From Thiocapsa sp. UBA6158 (GTDB lineage: Bacteria > Pseudomonadota > Gammaproteobacteria > Chromatiales > Chromatiaceae): DNA of 29,396 nucleotides. The stretch covers positions 1 through 29,396 of the forward strand of contig NZ_DIUM01000126.1 in NCBI RefSeq assembly GCF_002423035.1. The letters run 5' to 3'. Below the pieces are notes generated by a model. It saw only the letters and a program-made list of their open reading frames with translations. It searched no databases and was not told where the DNA came from. This document shows, piece after piece, positions 8,726 to 16,148 of the stretch. The translations under genes were made by a program, and so were the position numbers. Within the stretch, counting starts at the first letter, position 1. Every line of letters begins with the position of its first letter.

Positions 8726-8755
8726 TTGCCAATCTGCCGCGGATTAGACCAGAAT
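8726..8755 (+). promoter_or_regulatory. Candidate sigma-70 promoter for sucCD
   Basis: TTGCCA at 8726-8731 (5 of 6 to the -35 consensus) and CAGAAT at 8750-8755 (4 of 6 to the -10) are separated by 18 bases, in the 143-base region between divergent pilS and sucC. Transcription would begin near 8762, leaving a leader of about 60 nt. This is read from the sequence by eye. Confidence 0.4.
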
Positions 8756-8820
8756 GGCGGGGGCGCGGCCATGTGGTCGCGGCGCTTCGGGATTCGGCAC
8801 ACCGCGACGGCGAGCACACC

Positions 8821-10008
8821 ATGAATCTACACGAATACCAGGCGAAACGGCTGTTTGACGAGTACCGGATCCCCATCCCGGACGGCGTGACGGCGAGCAG
8901 CATCGAGCAGGCCGCGGCGGCCTGCGGTGTGCTCGGCGGAGAGCGCTGGGTCGTGAAGGCGCAGGTCCATGCGGGCGGACGCGGCAAGGCCGGGGGCGTG
9001 ATCATGGCCGAGAGTCCCTCGGAGGTCGAGGGTGCCGCACGGCGTCTGCTCGGCACGCGACTGGTAACGGGCCAGAGCGCGCCGGACGGCTTGCCGGTCG
9101 ACAGGCTCCTGATCGAGCGACCGATGGCGATCGCACGCGAGCTGTATCTCGGGCTGCTCCTGGAGCGCGAGACCGAGCGTGTCCTCTTCGTTGCCTCGGA
9201 GGCCGGCGGGATGGACATCGAGCGCGTCGCGGCCGAGACGCCGGAGCGTTTGCTGCGGGTGCGGATCCATCCGGCGGTCGGGCTCCAACCCTACCAAGTG
9301 CGTCGCTTGGGTTTCGGGCTGGGCCTGGAGGCCGCTCAGATCAAGTCGCTCGGGCTGCTCATGGACGGACTCTATCGGCTCTTCGTCGAGAAGGATGCGA
9401 CTCTGGTGGAGGTCAATCCGCTGGTGGTCGACGATCGCGGCGAGCTGATCGCCTTGGACGCCAAGATCAACCTGGACGACAACGCGCTCTATCGCCATCC
9501 GGGTCTGGAGGCGCTGCGCGACCCGGGTCAAGAGGATCCGCGCGAGCTGGCGGCGAAGCGCCATGAGCTGAGCTACATCAGTCTCAGCGGCAATATCGGA
9601 TGCATGGTGAACGGGGCCGGGCTCGCCATGGCGACCATGGACCTGGTGCAGCTGCACGGCGGCGCGCCGGCAAACTTTCTCGATGTCGGGGGCGGCGCCA
9701 CCGCGGCGCGCGTCGCCGAGGCCTTCAAGCTGATCCTCTCCGACACCAACGTCCGCGCTGTGCTGGTGAACATCTTCGGCGGCATCGTGCGCTGCGACCT
9801 GATCGCGGAGGGCATCATCGAGGCGGTGCGTGAGGTTCAGGTCTCTGTTCCGGTGGTGGTGCGCCTTGCAGGGACCAATGCCGCGCAGGGCCTGGAGATG
9901 CTCGCGCGCAGCGGGTTGGCGGTCGAGACGATGGCGGGTCTCGGCGAGGCGGCCCGGCGGGTCGTGGATGCGGCTGCCGGTCGACCGGACGCCACCGGAG
10001 GGGTCTGA
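8821..10008 (+). CDS. sucC: Succinyl-CoA ligase (ADP-forming) beta subunit, 395 aa
   Basis: As the ATP-grasp beta subunit it interconverts succinate, CoA and ATP with succinyl-CoA in a heterotetramer with SucD. The start MNLHEYQAKRLF is the family signature. The ATP-grasp lysine and glycine loop are K46 and GGRGKAGG (52-59), and the C-terminal domain has VNGAGLAMATMDLVQLHGG and NFLDVGGGAT. Length matches E. coli (388 aa). The usual STEGG segment reads SEAGG here, a local oddity. The ATG at 8821 is chosen over upstream starts because it begins the conserved N-terminus. The pair stands alone, without sucAB, so malate-CoA ligase (MtkA) is an alternative substrate assignment that sequence reading cannot fully exclude. 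One base separates its stop from sucD. Confidence 0.88.
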   Translation: MNLHEYQAKRLFDEYRIPIPDGVTASSIEQAAAACGVLGGERWVVKAQVHAGGRGKAGGVIMAESPSEVEGAARRLLGTRLVTGQSAPDGLPVDRLLIERPMAIARELYLGLLLERETERVLFVASEAGGMDIERVAAETPERLLRVRIHPAVGLQPYQVRRLGFGLGLEAAQIKSLGLLMDGLYRLFVEKDATLVEVNPLVVDDRGELIALDAKINLDDNALYRHPGLEALRDPGQEDPRELAAKRHELSYISLSGNIGCMVNGAGLAMATMDLVQLHGGAPANFLDVGGGATAARVAEAFKLILSDTNVRAVLVNIFGGIVRCDLIAEGIIEAVREVQVSVPVVVRLAGTNAAQGLEMLARSGLAVETMAGLGEAARRVVDAAAGRPDATGGV

Positions 10009-10009
10009 C

Positions 10010-10882
10010 ATGAGCGTTCTGGTCGATAGCAGCACACGGGTCATCTGTCAGGGCTTCACGGGCAAGCAGGGCACCTTCCACGGCGAGCAGGCGATCGCCT
10101 ACGGCACCAACCTGGTCGGCGGCGTGACACCCGGCAAGGGCGGGCAACGACATCTCGATCGGCCGCTCTTCGATACCGTGCATCATGCGGTCCGCGACAC
10201 GGGCGCGGATGCGACCATGATCTACGTGCCTGCCGCCTATGCCGCGGATGCGATCCTGGAGGCCGCGGATGCGGGGATTCGCGTCATCGTCTGCATTACC
10301 GAGGGGATCCCGGTCTTGGATATGGTGCGGGTCAAAGCCGCGCTCGCGGGTAGCCCGGCGGTCCTGATCGGCCCCAACTGCCCCGGCATCATCACGCCGG
10401 GTGCCTGCAAGATCGGCATCATGCCGGGGAACATCCACGCGCCCGGCCGGGTCGGCATCGTGTCCCGCTCCGGGACCCTGACCTACGAGGCGGTCTGGCA
10501 GACGACCCAAGCGGGTCTGGGTCAGAGCACCTGCATCGGGATCGGCGGGGATCCGATTCAGGGTCTCGATTTCGTCGCCTGTCTGGATCTCTTCGAGCAG
10601 GACCCGCAGACCGAAGCGATCATCATGGTCGGCGAGATCGGCGGCAGCGGCGAGGAGGAGGCCGCCCGGGTCATCCGCGAGCGGATCTCCAAACCGCTGG
10701 TCGCCTACATCGCCGGGGTGACGGCGCCTGCCGGCAAACGCATGGGGCATGCCGGTGCGATCGTCACCGGCGGACGCGGGACGGCCGAAGGCAAGTACGC
10801 AGCTCTCGAGCAGGCCGGCGCCGTCACCGTGCGCTCGCCCGCGCAGATGGGGAGTCGACTGGCGGAGCTGCTCGGCGGGTGA
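10010..10882 (+). CDS. sucD: Succinyl-CoA ligase alpha subunit, 290 aa
   Basis: The alpha subunit binds CoA and carries the phosphorylated histidine. It begins MSVLVDSSTRVICQGFTGKQG, giving the Rossmann CoA-binding motif. It has GPNCPGIITPGACKIGIMPG, the SRSGTLTYE segment, and the active-site histidine in KRMGHAGAIV near the C-terminus. Length equals the usual 289-290 aa. A strong ribosome site, GGAGGGG at 9997-10003, lies inside the end of sucC, six bases before the ATG, so the two subunits are made together. Immediately after its stop begins a heptamer tandem repeat. The substrate caveat given for sucC (MtkB as an alternative) applies here too. Confidence 0.9.
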   Translation: MSVLVDSSTRVICQGFTGKQGTFHGEQAIAYGTNLVGGVTPGKGGQRHLDRPLFDTVHHAVRDTGADATMIYVPAAYAADAILEAADAGIRVIVCITEGIPVLDMVRVKAALAGSPAVLIGPNCPGIITPGACKIGIMPGNIHAPGRVGIVSRSGTLTYEAVWQTTQAGLGQSTCIGIGGDPIQGLDFVACLDLFEQDPQTEAIIMVGEIGGSGEEEAARVIRERISKPLVAYIAGVTAPAGKRMGHAGAIVTGGRGTAEGKYAALEQAGAVTVRSPAQMGSRLAELLGG

Positions 10883-10887
10883 TGATG

Positions 10888-10950
10888 GCCGCCAGCCGCC
10901 AGCCGCCAGCCGCCAGCCACCGGCCACCGGCCACCGGCCACCGGCCACCG
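10888..10950 (+). repeat. Tandem heptamer repeat, 9 perfect units
   Basis: Four copies of GCCGCCA (10888-10915) are followed in register by five copies of GCCACCG (10916-10950), 63 bases in all. Beyond 10950 the 7-base rhythm continues in degenerate form (GCTATCA, GCCTTCG, CCTCTCG) to about 10971. The array begins five bases after the sucD stop. It is noncoding as far as I can see and resembles the heptanucleotide tandem repeats known from cyanobacteria and other high-GC bacteria. Slippage should make copy number variable between strains. Confidence 0.85.
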
Positions 10951-11130
10951 GCTATCAGCCTTCGCCTCTCGCCTTTGGCCTTCTGTCGTGCCGGCTCGGG
11001 GAGAGGGACGAGGGGTGCGGTCCGGTTGGCCTGGTGGCGATGCGTCGGGTCGGTGAGGCGGTCGAGTAGAGATGACGGTCGGCGGTAGCGCACCACACTA
11101 AGCTTCGTATCACATCAAGAGGATCCCGCC

Positions 11131-12753
11131 GTGGGATGTCGTATCCGGGTCGCGCAGTTGAATCTCGTCGTCGGGGATGTCCCGGGCAACGCCGATCGAG
11201 TGATTTCCGAGGCGGCCTCCGCGCGCGCGGACGGGGTCGATCTGTTGGTCTTTCCCGAGCTGACCCTCACCGGCTATCCGCCGGAGGATCTCTTGCTGCG
11301 CCCCGAGCTGCTGCAGCGCGTCGAGCATGCCTTGGAGCGGATCCGTGCCGAGTGTCGAGGGATCACCCTGGTGCTGGGCTATCCGCTTCGGGCCATCGGC
11401 GGTCTGTTCAATGTGGCCGGTGTGATCCGCGACGGCGAGTTGATCGGCGAGTACGCGAAGCAGCATTTACCCAACTACAGCGTCTTCGACGAGAAGCGCT
11501 ATTTCCAGGCCGGCGCGACCCCCTTGGTGCTCGATCATCTGGGTTTGAAGATCGGTTTGAGCGTTTGCGAGGACATCTGGCAGGAAGATCCGACACGGCA
11601 GGCGGTCGAGGCCGGGGCGCGGATCCTGATCAATATCAATGCCTCGCCCTTTCATCTCGGCAAGCGGGCTGAGCGCGAGACACTGGTCGCGCGTCGGGCG
11701 AGCGAGCACGGCATTCCGATCGTCTATGCGAACCTCGTCGGGGGGCAGGATGAATTGGTTTTCGACGGTGCCTCGTTTGTCGCAGACGGCGCGGGTCGAA
11801 TCCTTCATCGCGCGGCGGTCTTCGAGGAGGATCCGTTGACGTTCGACCTCGATGACGAGGGACGCCCGATGGACTCGCCCGAGCCCGGCACCTCGGCGTT
11901 CGACGAGGATGCGATGGAGGAGGAGGCGAGTGTCTACGGCGCCCTGGTATTGGGTGTGCGCGATTATGTCCGCAAGAACGGTTTCAGCGGTGCGGTGCTC
12001 GGTCTCTCGGGCGGTGTCGACTCCGCGCTGACGCTTGCCATCGCCGTGGATGCGCTGGGTGCCGACGCGGTGGAGGGCGTCTTGATGCCGTCGCGCTATA
12101 CCTCGCAGATGAGCAATGCGGATGCCTTCGAGGAGGCCGAGTCACTCGGGGTGAAGACCCGGCTGATCTCGATCGAGCCGGCCTTTCGGTCGTTCCTGTC
12201 GATGCTCGAGCCGGCCTTCGAGGGTCTGGCCGCGGACGTCACCGAGGAGAACATTCAGGCGCGCTGCCGCGGTATCGTCCTGATGGCGATCAGCAACAAG
12301 ACCGGACGCATCCTGCTGACCACCGGAAACAAGAGCGAGATGGCGGTAGGTTACGCCACACTCTACGGCGACATGGCCGGCGGTTTCGCGCCCATCAAGG
12401 ACGTGCCGAAGCTCTTGGTGTATCGACTCGCGCGCTATCGCAACCGTTGCTCGCCGGTGATTCCCGAGCGTGTGCTGACGCGTCCGCCCTCCGCGGAGCT
12501 ACGTCCCGATCAGACCGATCAGGACAGCCTTCCTCCCTACGAGGTTTTGGATCCGATCCTGCGGCTCTATATCGAAGAGGACGAAGGTGTCGATGCGATC
12601 GTCGCGCGCGGTTATCCCGCCGAGATCGTGCGTCGGATCACCCGGTTGGTCGAGCGCAACGAATACAAGCGCCGGCAGGCCCCGCCCGGCGTACGAATCT
12701 CGACACGGGCGTTCGGTCGCGATCGACGCTATCCGATCACGAGCGGGTTCTAA
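11131..12753 (+). CDS. nadE: Glutamine-dependent NAD+ synthetase, 540 aa
   Basis: It makes NAD+ from nicotinic acid adenine dinucleotide, ATP and glutamine-derived ammonia. The N-terminal nitrilase-fold glutaminase has the triad E43 (FPELTLTGYP), K110 (AKQHLPNYSVFDE) and C146 (SVCEDIW). The C-terminal synthetase has the PP-loop SGGVDS (293-298) and TTGNKSEMAVGYATLYGDMAGGFAPIKDV in two conserved blocks. Length is typical of the proteobacterial two-domain form. GTG is the start, supported by AGAGGA at 11118-11123. The stop codon lies inside a decayed palindromic element. The next gene is PII (glnB); in Azospirillum brasilense the glutamine-dependent synthetase is reported to be PII-regulated, so the pairing is likely functional. 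Confidence 0.93.
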   Translation: MGCRIRVAQLNLVVGDVPGNADRVISEAASARADGVDLLVFPELTLTGYPPEDLLLRPELLQRVEHALERIRAECRGITLVLGYPLRAIGGLFNVAGVIRDGELIGEYAKQHLPNYSVFDEKRYFQAGATPLVLDHLGLKIGLSVCEDIWQEDPTRQAVEAGARILININASPFHLGKRAERETLVARRASEHGIPIVYANLVGGQDELVFDGASFVADGAGRILHRAAVFEEDPLTFDLDDEGRPMDSPEPGTSAFDEDAMEEEASVYGALVLGVRDYVRKNGFSGAVLGLSGGVDSALTLAIAVDALGADAVEGVLMPSRYTSQMSNADAFEEAESLGVKTRLISIEPAFRSFLSMLEPAFEGLAADVTEENIQARCRGIVLMAISNKTGRILLTTGNKSEMAVGYATLYGDMAGGFAPIKDVPKLLVYRLARYRNRCSPVIPERVLTRPPSAELRPDQTDQDSLPPYEVLDPILRLYIEEDEGVDAIVARGYPAEIVRRITRLVERNEYKRRQAPPGVRISTRAFGRDRRYPITSGF

Positions 12754-12835
12754 ACCGGGTCTCGGGCGGTCTGGATCGGTCTCGAGTCTGTCTCGCATCG
12801 ACCTGTCATGGGGTGTCGTCGTCGCCGCGGCTTAA
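12750..12835 (+). repeat. Degenerate stop-anchored palindromic element, copy at nadE (86 bp)
   Basis: The left arm CTAAACCGGGTCT (12750-12762) matches the family arm YTRAAYCGCGYCC at 11 of 13 positions. The right arm CGCCGCGGCTTAA (12823-12835) matches its reverse complement at 10 of 13. The arms no longer pair perfectly with each other. The total length of 86 bp and the placement (arm positions 2-4 are the nadE TAA) are the same as in the three intact copies, which is why I read it as a decayed member. Confidence 0.45.
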
Positions 12836-12868
12836 CCCCGTTCGCTGTTCAAGGCCATGCCCGGAACT

Positions 12869-12874
12869 TATACT
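12869..12874 (+). promoter_or_regulatory. glnB: Candidate glnB promoter -10 box
   Basis: TATACT lies 40 bases before the glnB start. The -35 position at 12846-12851 (TGTTCA) is poor, so activation or an extended recognition may be needed. No sigma-54 GG-N10-GC box was seen in the 160 bases upstream of glnB. Confidence 0.35.
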
Positions 12875-12913
12875 CAACGGCTTCGGTAGCCGGATCCCAC
12901 AATGGAGAGCGTC

Positions 12914-13252
12914 ATGAAGAAGGTTGAAGCCATCATTAAGCCATTTAAGCTGGACGACGTCCGCGAGGCGCTCTCCGCTGCGGGCATCACCGGCATGACC
13001 GCGATCGAGGTGAAGGGCTTCGGGCGCCAGAAGGGTCACACCGAGCTGTATCGGGGTGCCGAGTACGTCGTGGATTTCCTGCCCAAGGTCAAGATCGAGC
13101 TGGTGCTCACCGATGATCTGCTGGAGACCTGCATCAGCGCCATCACGACCGCCGCTCGGACCGGCAAGATCGGCGACGGCAAGATCTTCGTCTCCGATGT
13201 CACGCATGTAGTGCGTATCCGCACCGGGGAAGAGAACGAGGCCGCAATCTGA
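12914..13252 (+). CDS. glnB: Nitrogen regulatory protein P-II, 112 aa
   Basis: This trimeric sensor of 2-oxoglutarate, ATP/ADP and (by uridylylation) glutamine controls nitrogen assimilation targets. MKKVEAIIKPFKLDDVREAL and the T-loop GRQKGHTELYRGAEYVVDF are canonical. Uridylylation tyrosine is Y51, and D54 favours the GlnB rather than GlnK type. The C-terminal signature TGKIGDGKIFV is present. The frame is open from an ATG at 12902, but that start would add MESV, and the ribosome site GGAGAG (12904-12909) lies inside that extension, so the ATG at 12914 giving exactly 112 aa is chosen. It follows nadE on the same strand with a possible promoter of its own, and converges on bamD. Confidence 0.95.
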   Translation: MKKVEAIIKPFKLDDVREALSAAGITGMTAIEVKGFGRQKGHTELYRGAEYVVDFLPKVKIELVLTDDLLETCISAITTAARTGKIGDGKIFVSDVTHVVRIRTGEENEAAI

Positions 13253-13281
13253 TCCGGCGTCGCGTCGTCGAGGTTGCGATT

Positions 13282-13349
13282 GAGGCGTTGCCGCCTCGTT
13301 CAAACGCTCGTAGATGGACCCGGCGCCGCGTCGTATCGCCGCGCCGGGT
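13282..13349. terminator. Two hairpins between convergent glnB and bamD
   Basis: GAGGCG (13282-13287) pairs with CGCCTC (13292-13297) around a TTGC tetraloop. ACCCGGCGC (13318-13326) pairs with GCGCCGGGT (13341-13349) around a 14-base loop. Both can form from either strand and fill the 116-base gap between the glnB and bamD stops. Neither has a marked U tract. Confidence 0.5.
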
Positions 13350-13368
13350 TGGCCCGTGAAGACTGCGG

Positions 13369-14196
13369 TCAATTCTCGTCGAGACTCAGATAGTCCCAGA
13401 GTTTACGTGCGAGGCTGACGTCTCCGGGTTCGGGCTCGTCGGAGACGAATCTGCCCGCCTCCCTGTTCAAGTCGAGAACGCGTTTCGCGTCTGCCGCCAG
13501 CTCGCGTTTACCGAGCGCCGTGTAGGCGTCGATCAACACCTCGAGCGCGCTCTCCACGGCGCTTGTGCGCTGAAAGCGTTCGATCACGTAGTTCGCGCGG
13601 TTTGCTGCAGCAAGGTAGGCACCGCGGCGCATGTAGTAGCGCGCCACGTTGACCTCGTGCTTGGCGAGATTGTTGCGCAGATACAGCATGCGCTGGCGCG
13701 CATCTTCGGTGTAGCGGCTGTCGGGGAAGCGCTCGACCAAGGCCGAGAAATCCACGAAGGCATCGAGGGCCGAGCCCGGATCGCGTTGCGACGCATCGGT
13801 CGGGATATAGCGATCCAAAAAACCCACGCTGCGGTTGTAGTTGACCAGCCCTTTGAGATAGTAGGCGTAGTCGACATAGGGGTTTTGGGGGTAGAGCTTG
13901 ATGAAGCGATCCGCCGCGGCGATCGCGGCCTCGGGCTCGTCGGCGCGGTAGTGCGCGTAGGCGACGTCGAGCTGCGACTGCATCGCATAACGCCCGAACG
14001 GATAACGCGCCTCGAGCTTCTCGTAATACTCGACCGCCTTGGCATAGTTGCCCGAGTCCAGCTCGGAGGATCCCTCGGCGTAGAGCTTGGCTGCGCTCCA
14101 GTTCTCGGTGAGATCGATCTCTTTGCCGAAGACGCCGCAGCCGGCGAGTGCGACGGCGAGCACGAGCGCCGGCAGTCGTGTTAACGTTCTTCGCAT
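13369..14196 (-). CDS. bamD: Outer-membrane assembly lipoprotein BamD, 275 aa
   Basis: This is the essential lipoprotein of the BAM complex that inserts beta-barrel proteins into the outer membrane. The signal peptide ends in a lipobox, VALAGC, with lipidated Cys at residue 20. The mature part is a run of TPR-like repeats: LYAEGSSELDSGNYAKAVEYYEKLEARYPFG, the YAHYRADEPEAAIAAADRFIKLYP unit, then a third and fourth unit towards the C-terminus. The segment VDYAYYLKGLVNY is characteristic of BamD. Length is slightly above E. coli BamD (245 aa). The gene is divergent from rluD with a 96-base shared upstream region, the same arrangement as yfiO/rluD in enteric bacteria, which strengthens both calls. 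Confidence 0.94.
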   Translation of the reverse strand: MRRTLTRLPALVLAVALAGCGVFGKEIDLTENWSAAKLYAEGSSELDSGNYAKAVEYYEKLEARYPFGRYAMQSQLDVAYAHYRADEPEAAIAAADRFIKLYPQNPYVDYAYYLKGLVNYNRSVGFLDRYIPTDASQRDPGSALDAFVDFSALVERFPDSRYTEDARQRMLYLRNNLAKHEVNVARYYMRRGAYLAAANRANYVIERFQRTSAVESALEVLIDAYTALGKRELAADAKRVLDLNREAGRFVSDEPEPGDVSLARKLWDYLSLDEN

Positions 14197-14227
14197 GAAT
14201 CAGAGATACCTGTTGTTTTCTTCGCCC

Positions 14228-14263
14228 AGTATACCCGAAGGCATCGGTCCTCGCGCGCGAGGA
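14228..14263 (-). promoter_or_regulatory. bamD -10 box and overlapping perfect palindrome
   Basis: Read on the minus strand, TATACT (14233-14228) is a good -10 about 32 bases before the bamD ATG. A perfect 16-base palindrome, TCCTCGCGCGCGAGGA at 14248-14263, covers the place where the -35 would be and also lies 30 bases before the rluD start. It could be an operator for both divergent genes. No known regulator site is recognised in it, and GC-rich palindromes arise easily here. Confidence 0.35.
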
Positions 14264-14292
14264 TACACCCGCATCGAATCGGTGAATCGGTC

Positions 14293-15288
14293 ATGACGCA
14301 AGCCGTGCCGGACATCCCGCCGCGTGCCGATTCGGGCCTGATGCGCATTCGACGCGAGATCCGTGTCGAGCCGCAGCACGCGGCCCGCCGGCTCGATCAG
14401 GTGCTGGCGGCCCTCATCCCCGAGCTCTCGCGCAGCCGGCTGCAGCTTTGGATCGAGTCCGGACAGGTTCGGGTGGACGGGGTTGCCCGACGCTCGCGCG
14501 ACAAGGTCTGGGGCGGCGAGCTCATCGAGCTGGACGCGCCGATCGAGCCGGTCGGCGATTGTCTCGCCCAAGCGATTTCGCTGAATCCGGTCTTCGAGGA
14601 CGAGCAGATCCTCGTGCTCGACAAACCGGCCGGTTTGGTGGTGCATCCTGCGGCGGGGCATCGCGACGGCACCTTGCAGAACGCCCTGCTGAACCACGAT
14701 CCGGCGCTGGCAAACGTGCCGCGGGCCGGCATCGTGCATCGCTTGGACAAGGATACGACCGGGCTGCTCGTGGTGGCGAAGACGCTTGAGGCGCACCGTT
14801 GTTTGGTCGAGCAGCTGCAAGCGCGGCAGGTCCACCGCGAGTATCGTGCCTTGGTCATCGGCGAGGTGGTCGCCGGCGGCCGGATCGAGGCACCGATCGG
14901 ACGTCATCCGACACAGCGCACGCGCATGGCCGTGGTTGCCAACGGTCGGCCTGCGATCACCCGGTTTCGGGTCTTGGAGCGATTCGCCGGCCACAGCCTG
15001 CTTGCCGTCGAGCTCGAGACCGGCCGGACACACCAGATTCGCGTGCACATGGCCCACACCCAGCACCCGCTGGTCGGCGATCGCGCCTACGGCGGTCGTC
15101 CGCGACCGCCCAAGGGGGCGTCCGCCGGTCTGGTCGATGCGCTCCAGGGCTTTCCGCGTCAGGCGCTGCACGCCTTGCGTCTCGGCCTGGAGCATCCGAC
15201 ACTCGGGACGGCGATGAGTTGGGAAATCCCGTTGCCGGCGGATCTCGCGGGGTTGCTGGAGCAGTTTCGGGGGGAGACCGCCGCGTGA
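14293..15288 (+). CDS. rluD: 23S rRNA pseudouridine(1911/1915/1917) synthase RluD, 331 aa
   Basis: The enzyme isomerises three uridines in helix 69 of 23S rRNA. An N-terminal S4 RNA-binding domain (about residues 25-85, ARRLDQVLAALIPELSRSRLQ) precedes the RluA-type catalytic domain with the signature HRLDKDTTGLLVVAKT, whose Asp is the catalytic nucleophile. RTHQIRVHMAH and PRQALHALRLGL close the fold. Length matches E. coli RluD (326 aa). The ATG at 14293 is used; a second in-frame ATG 16 codons later would also keep the S4 domain. It is the first gene of a compact operon; its stop codon overlaps the pgeF start. Confidence 0.92.
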   Translation: MTQAVPDIPPRADSGLMRIRREIRVEPQHAARRLDQVLAALIPELSRSRLQLWIESGQVRVDGVARRSRDKVWGGELIELDAPIEPVGDCLAQAISLNPVFEDEQILVLDKPAGLVVHPAAGHRDGTLQNALLNHDPALANVPRAGIVHRLDKDTTGLLVVAKTLEAHRCLVEQLQARQVHREYRALVIGEVVAGGRIEAPIGRHPTQRTRMAVVANGRPAITRFRVLERFAGHSLLAVELETGRTHQIRVHMAHTQHPLVGDRAYGGRPRPPKGASAGLVDALQGFPRQALHALRLGLEHPTLGTAMSWEIPLPADLAGLLEQFRGETAA

Positions 15289-16148
15289 ACCCGATCGTGC
15301 CTGACCTGTCCGAACCCGAGATGATCACGCCTGAGATGATCGAGCCGGATTGGCCCGCACCGGCCCGGGTGCGGGCCTACTCGACCACCCGCGACGGCGG
15401 TGTCGGCACCGGCGTCTATGCAAGCCTCAACCTGGGGGATCATGTCGGGGACGCGCCCGAACGGGTTGCCCGGAATCGCGCCATCCTGCGCGAGCGCCTG
15501 AAACTGCCGAGCGAGCCGCTGTGGCTCCGGCAGGTGCATGGCTGCAGGCTCGCGGGCGAGGATTCGGCGATCCCGAGCGATGCGAGGATGTTCGGCCTCT
15601 GCGAGGCCGACGGGGCCGTCACCGGCGAGGCCGGCGTGGTCTGCGTCGTCATGACGGCGGATTGTCTGCCGGTGCTCATGTGCGACGATCGGGGGACCCG
15701 GGTGGCGGCGGTGCATGCCGGCTGGCGCGGTTTGGCCTCCGGCATCCTGGAGCGGGCGATCACGGCCATGGGGGCCTCGGGCGGGCGGATTCCGTCCGAG
15801 CCGATGGCGTCCAAGCATGTCCTCGTCTGGCTCGGCCCGGCGATCGGTCCGGATGCCTTCGAGGTCGGACCCGAGGTGCGCGAGCGCTTCCTCGCGGCGG
15901 ATCCGGAGTCGATCGATGCATTCCGTGCGTCGCGCGACGGGCGTTTCCTGGCCGACCTCGCGGCTCTGGCGCGCTGCCGTCTCGCCAGGCTCGGGGTGAC
16001 AGAGGTCTATGGAGGCGGTTACTGTACCCATTCGGATCCACGACGTTTTTTTTCGTATCGGCGCGACGGCGTCACCGGGCGGATGGCGAGTCTGATCTGG
16101 CTCGACGGCGACGGCGAGGCTGCAACGGGAGGGGCACATCATGCCTGA
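15285..16148 (+). CDS. pgeF: PgeF/YfiH laccase-domain (DUF152) protein, 287 aa
   Basis: This family of Cys/His metalloenzymes was first called polyphenol oxidase. Members are reported to edit peptidoglycan precursors or act as purine nucleoside phosphorylases. The diagnostic motifs are present in order: LRQVHG, the TADCLPVLMCD Cys motif, AAVHAGWRGLASGI, LGPAIGPDAFEVG and YCTHSDPRRFFSYRRDG. The GTG start overlaps the rluD stop (GTGA) and has a GGGGGGAGA ribosome site just upstream. A later ATG at 15321 is possible and would give a length nearer to the 243 aa of E. coli YfiH. A run of eight T (16045-16052) falls in the RRFFS codons without breaking the frame. The order rluD-pgeF is conserved in gammaproteobacteria. 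Confidence 0.88.
   Translation: MNPIVPDLSEPEMITPEMIEPDWPAPARVRAYSTTRDGGVGTGVYASLNLGDHVGDAPERVARNRAILRERLKLPSEPLWLRQVHGCRLAGEDSAIPSDARMFGLCEADGAVTGEAGVVCVVMTADCLPVLMCDDRGTRVAAVHAGWRGLASGILERAITAMGASGGRIPSEPMASKHVLVWLGPAIGPDAFEVGPEVRERFLAADPESIDAFRASRDGRFLADLAALARCRLARLGVTEVYGGGYCTHSDPRRFFSYRRDGVTGRMASLIWLDGDGEAATGGAHHA

Noticed and set aside
10888..10950. CRISPR-like array after sucD
   Set aside because: Units are 7 bases, directly adjacent and without spacers; this is a simple tandem repeat.
10951..11130. Small coding gene between the heptamer array and nadE
   Set aside because: Open frames here read the degenerate repeat and are low-complexity Pro/Ala/Arg; none has a ribosome site plus a recognisable sequence.
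12914..13252. Assignment of the PII gene as glnK
   Set aside because: No amtB follows, and D54 with the neighbouring residues fits GlnB better.
16045..16052. Run of eight T in pgeF as a programmed frameshift or transcriptional slippage site
   Set aside because: The frame continues intact through the conserved FFSYRRDG motif and there is no biologically sensible product in another frame.
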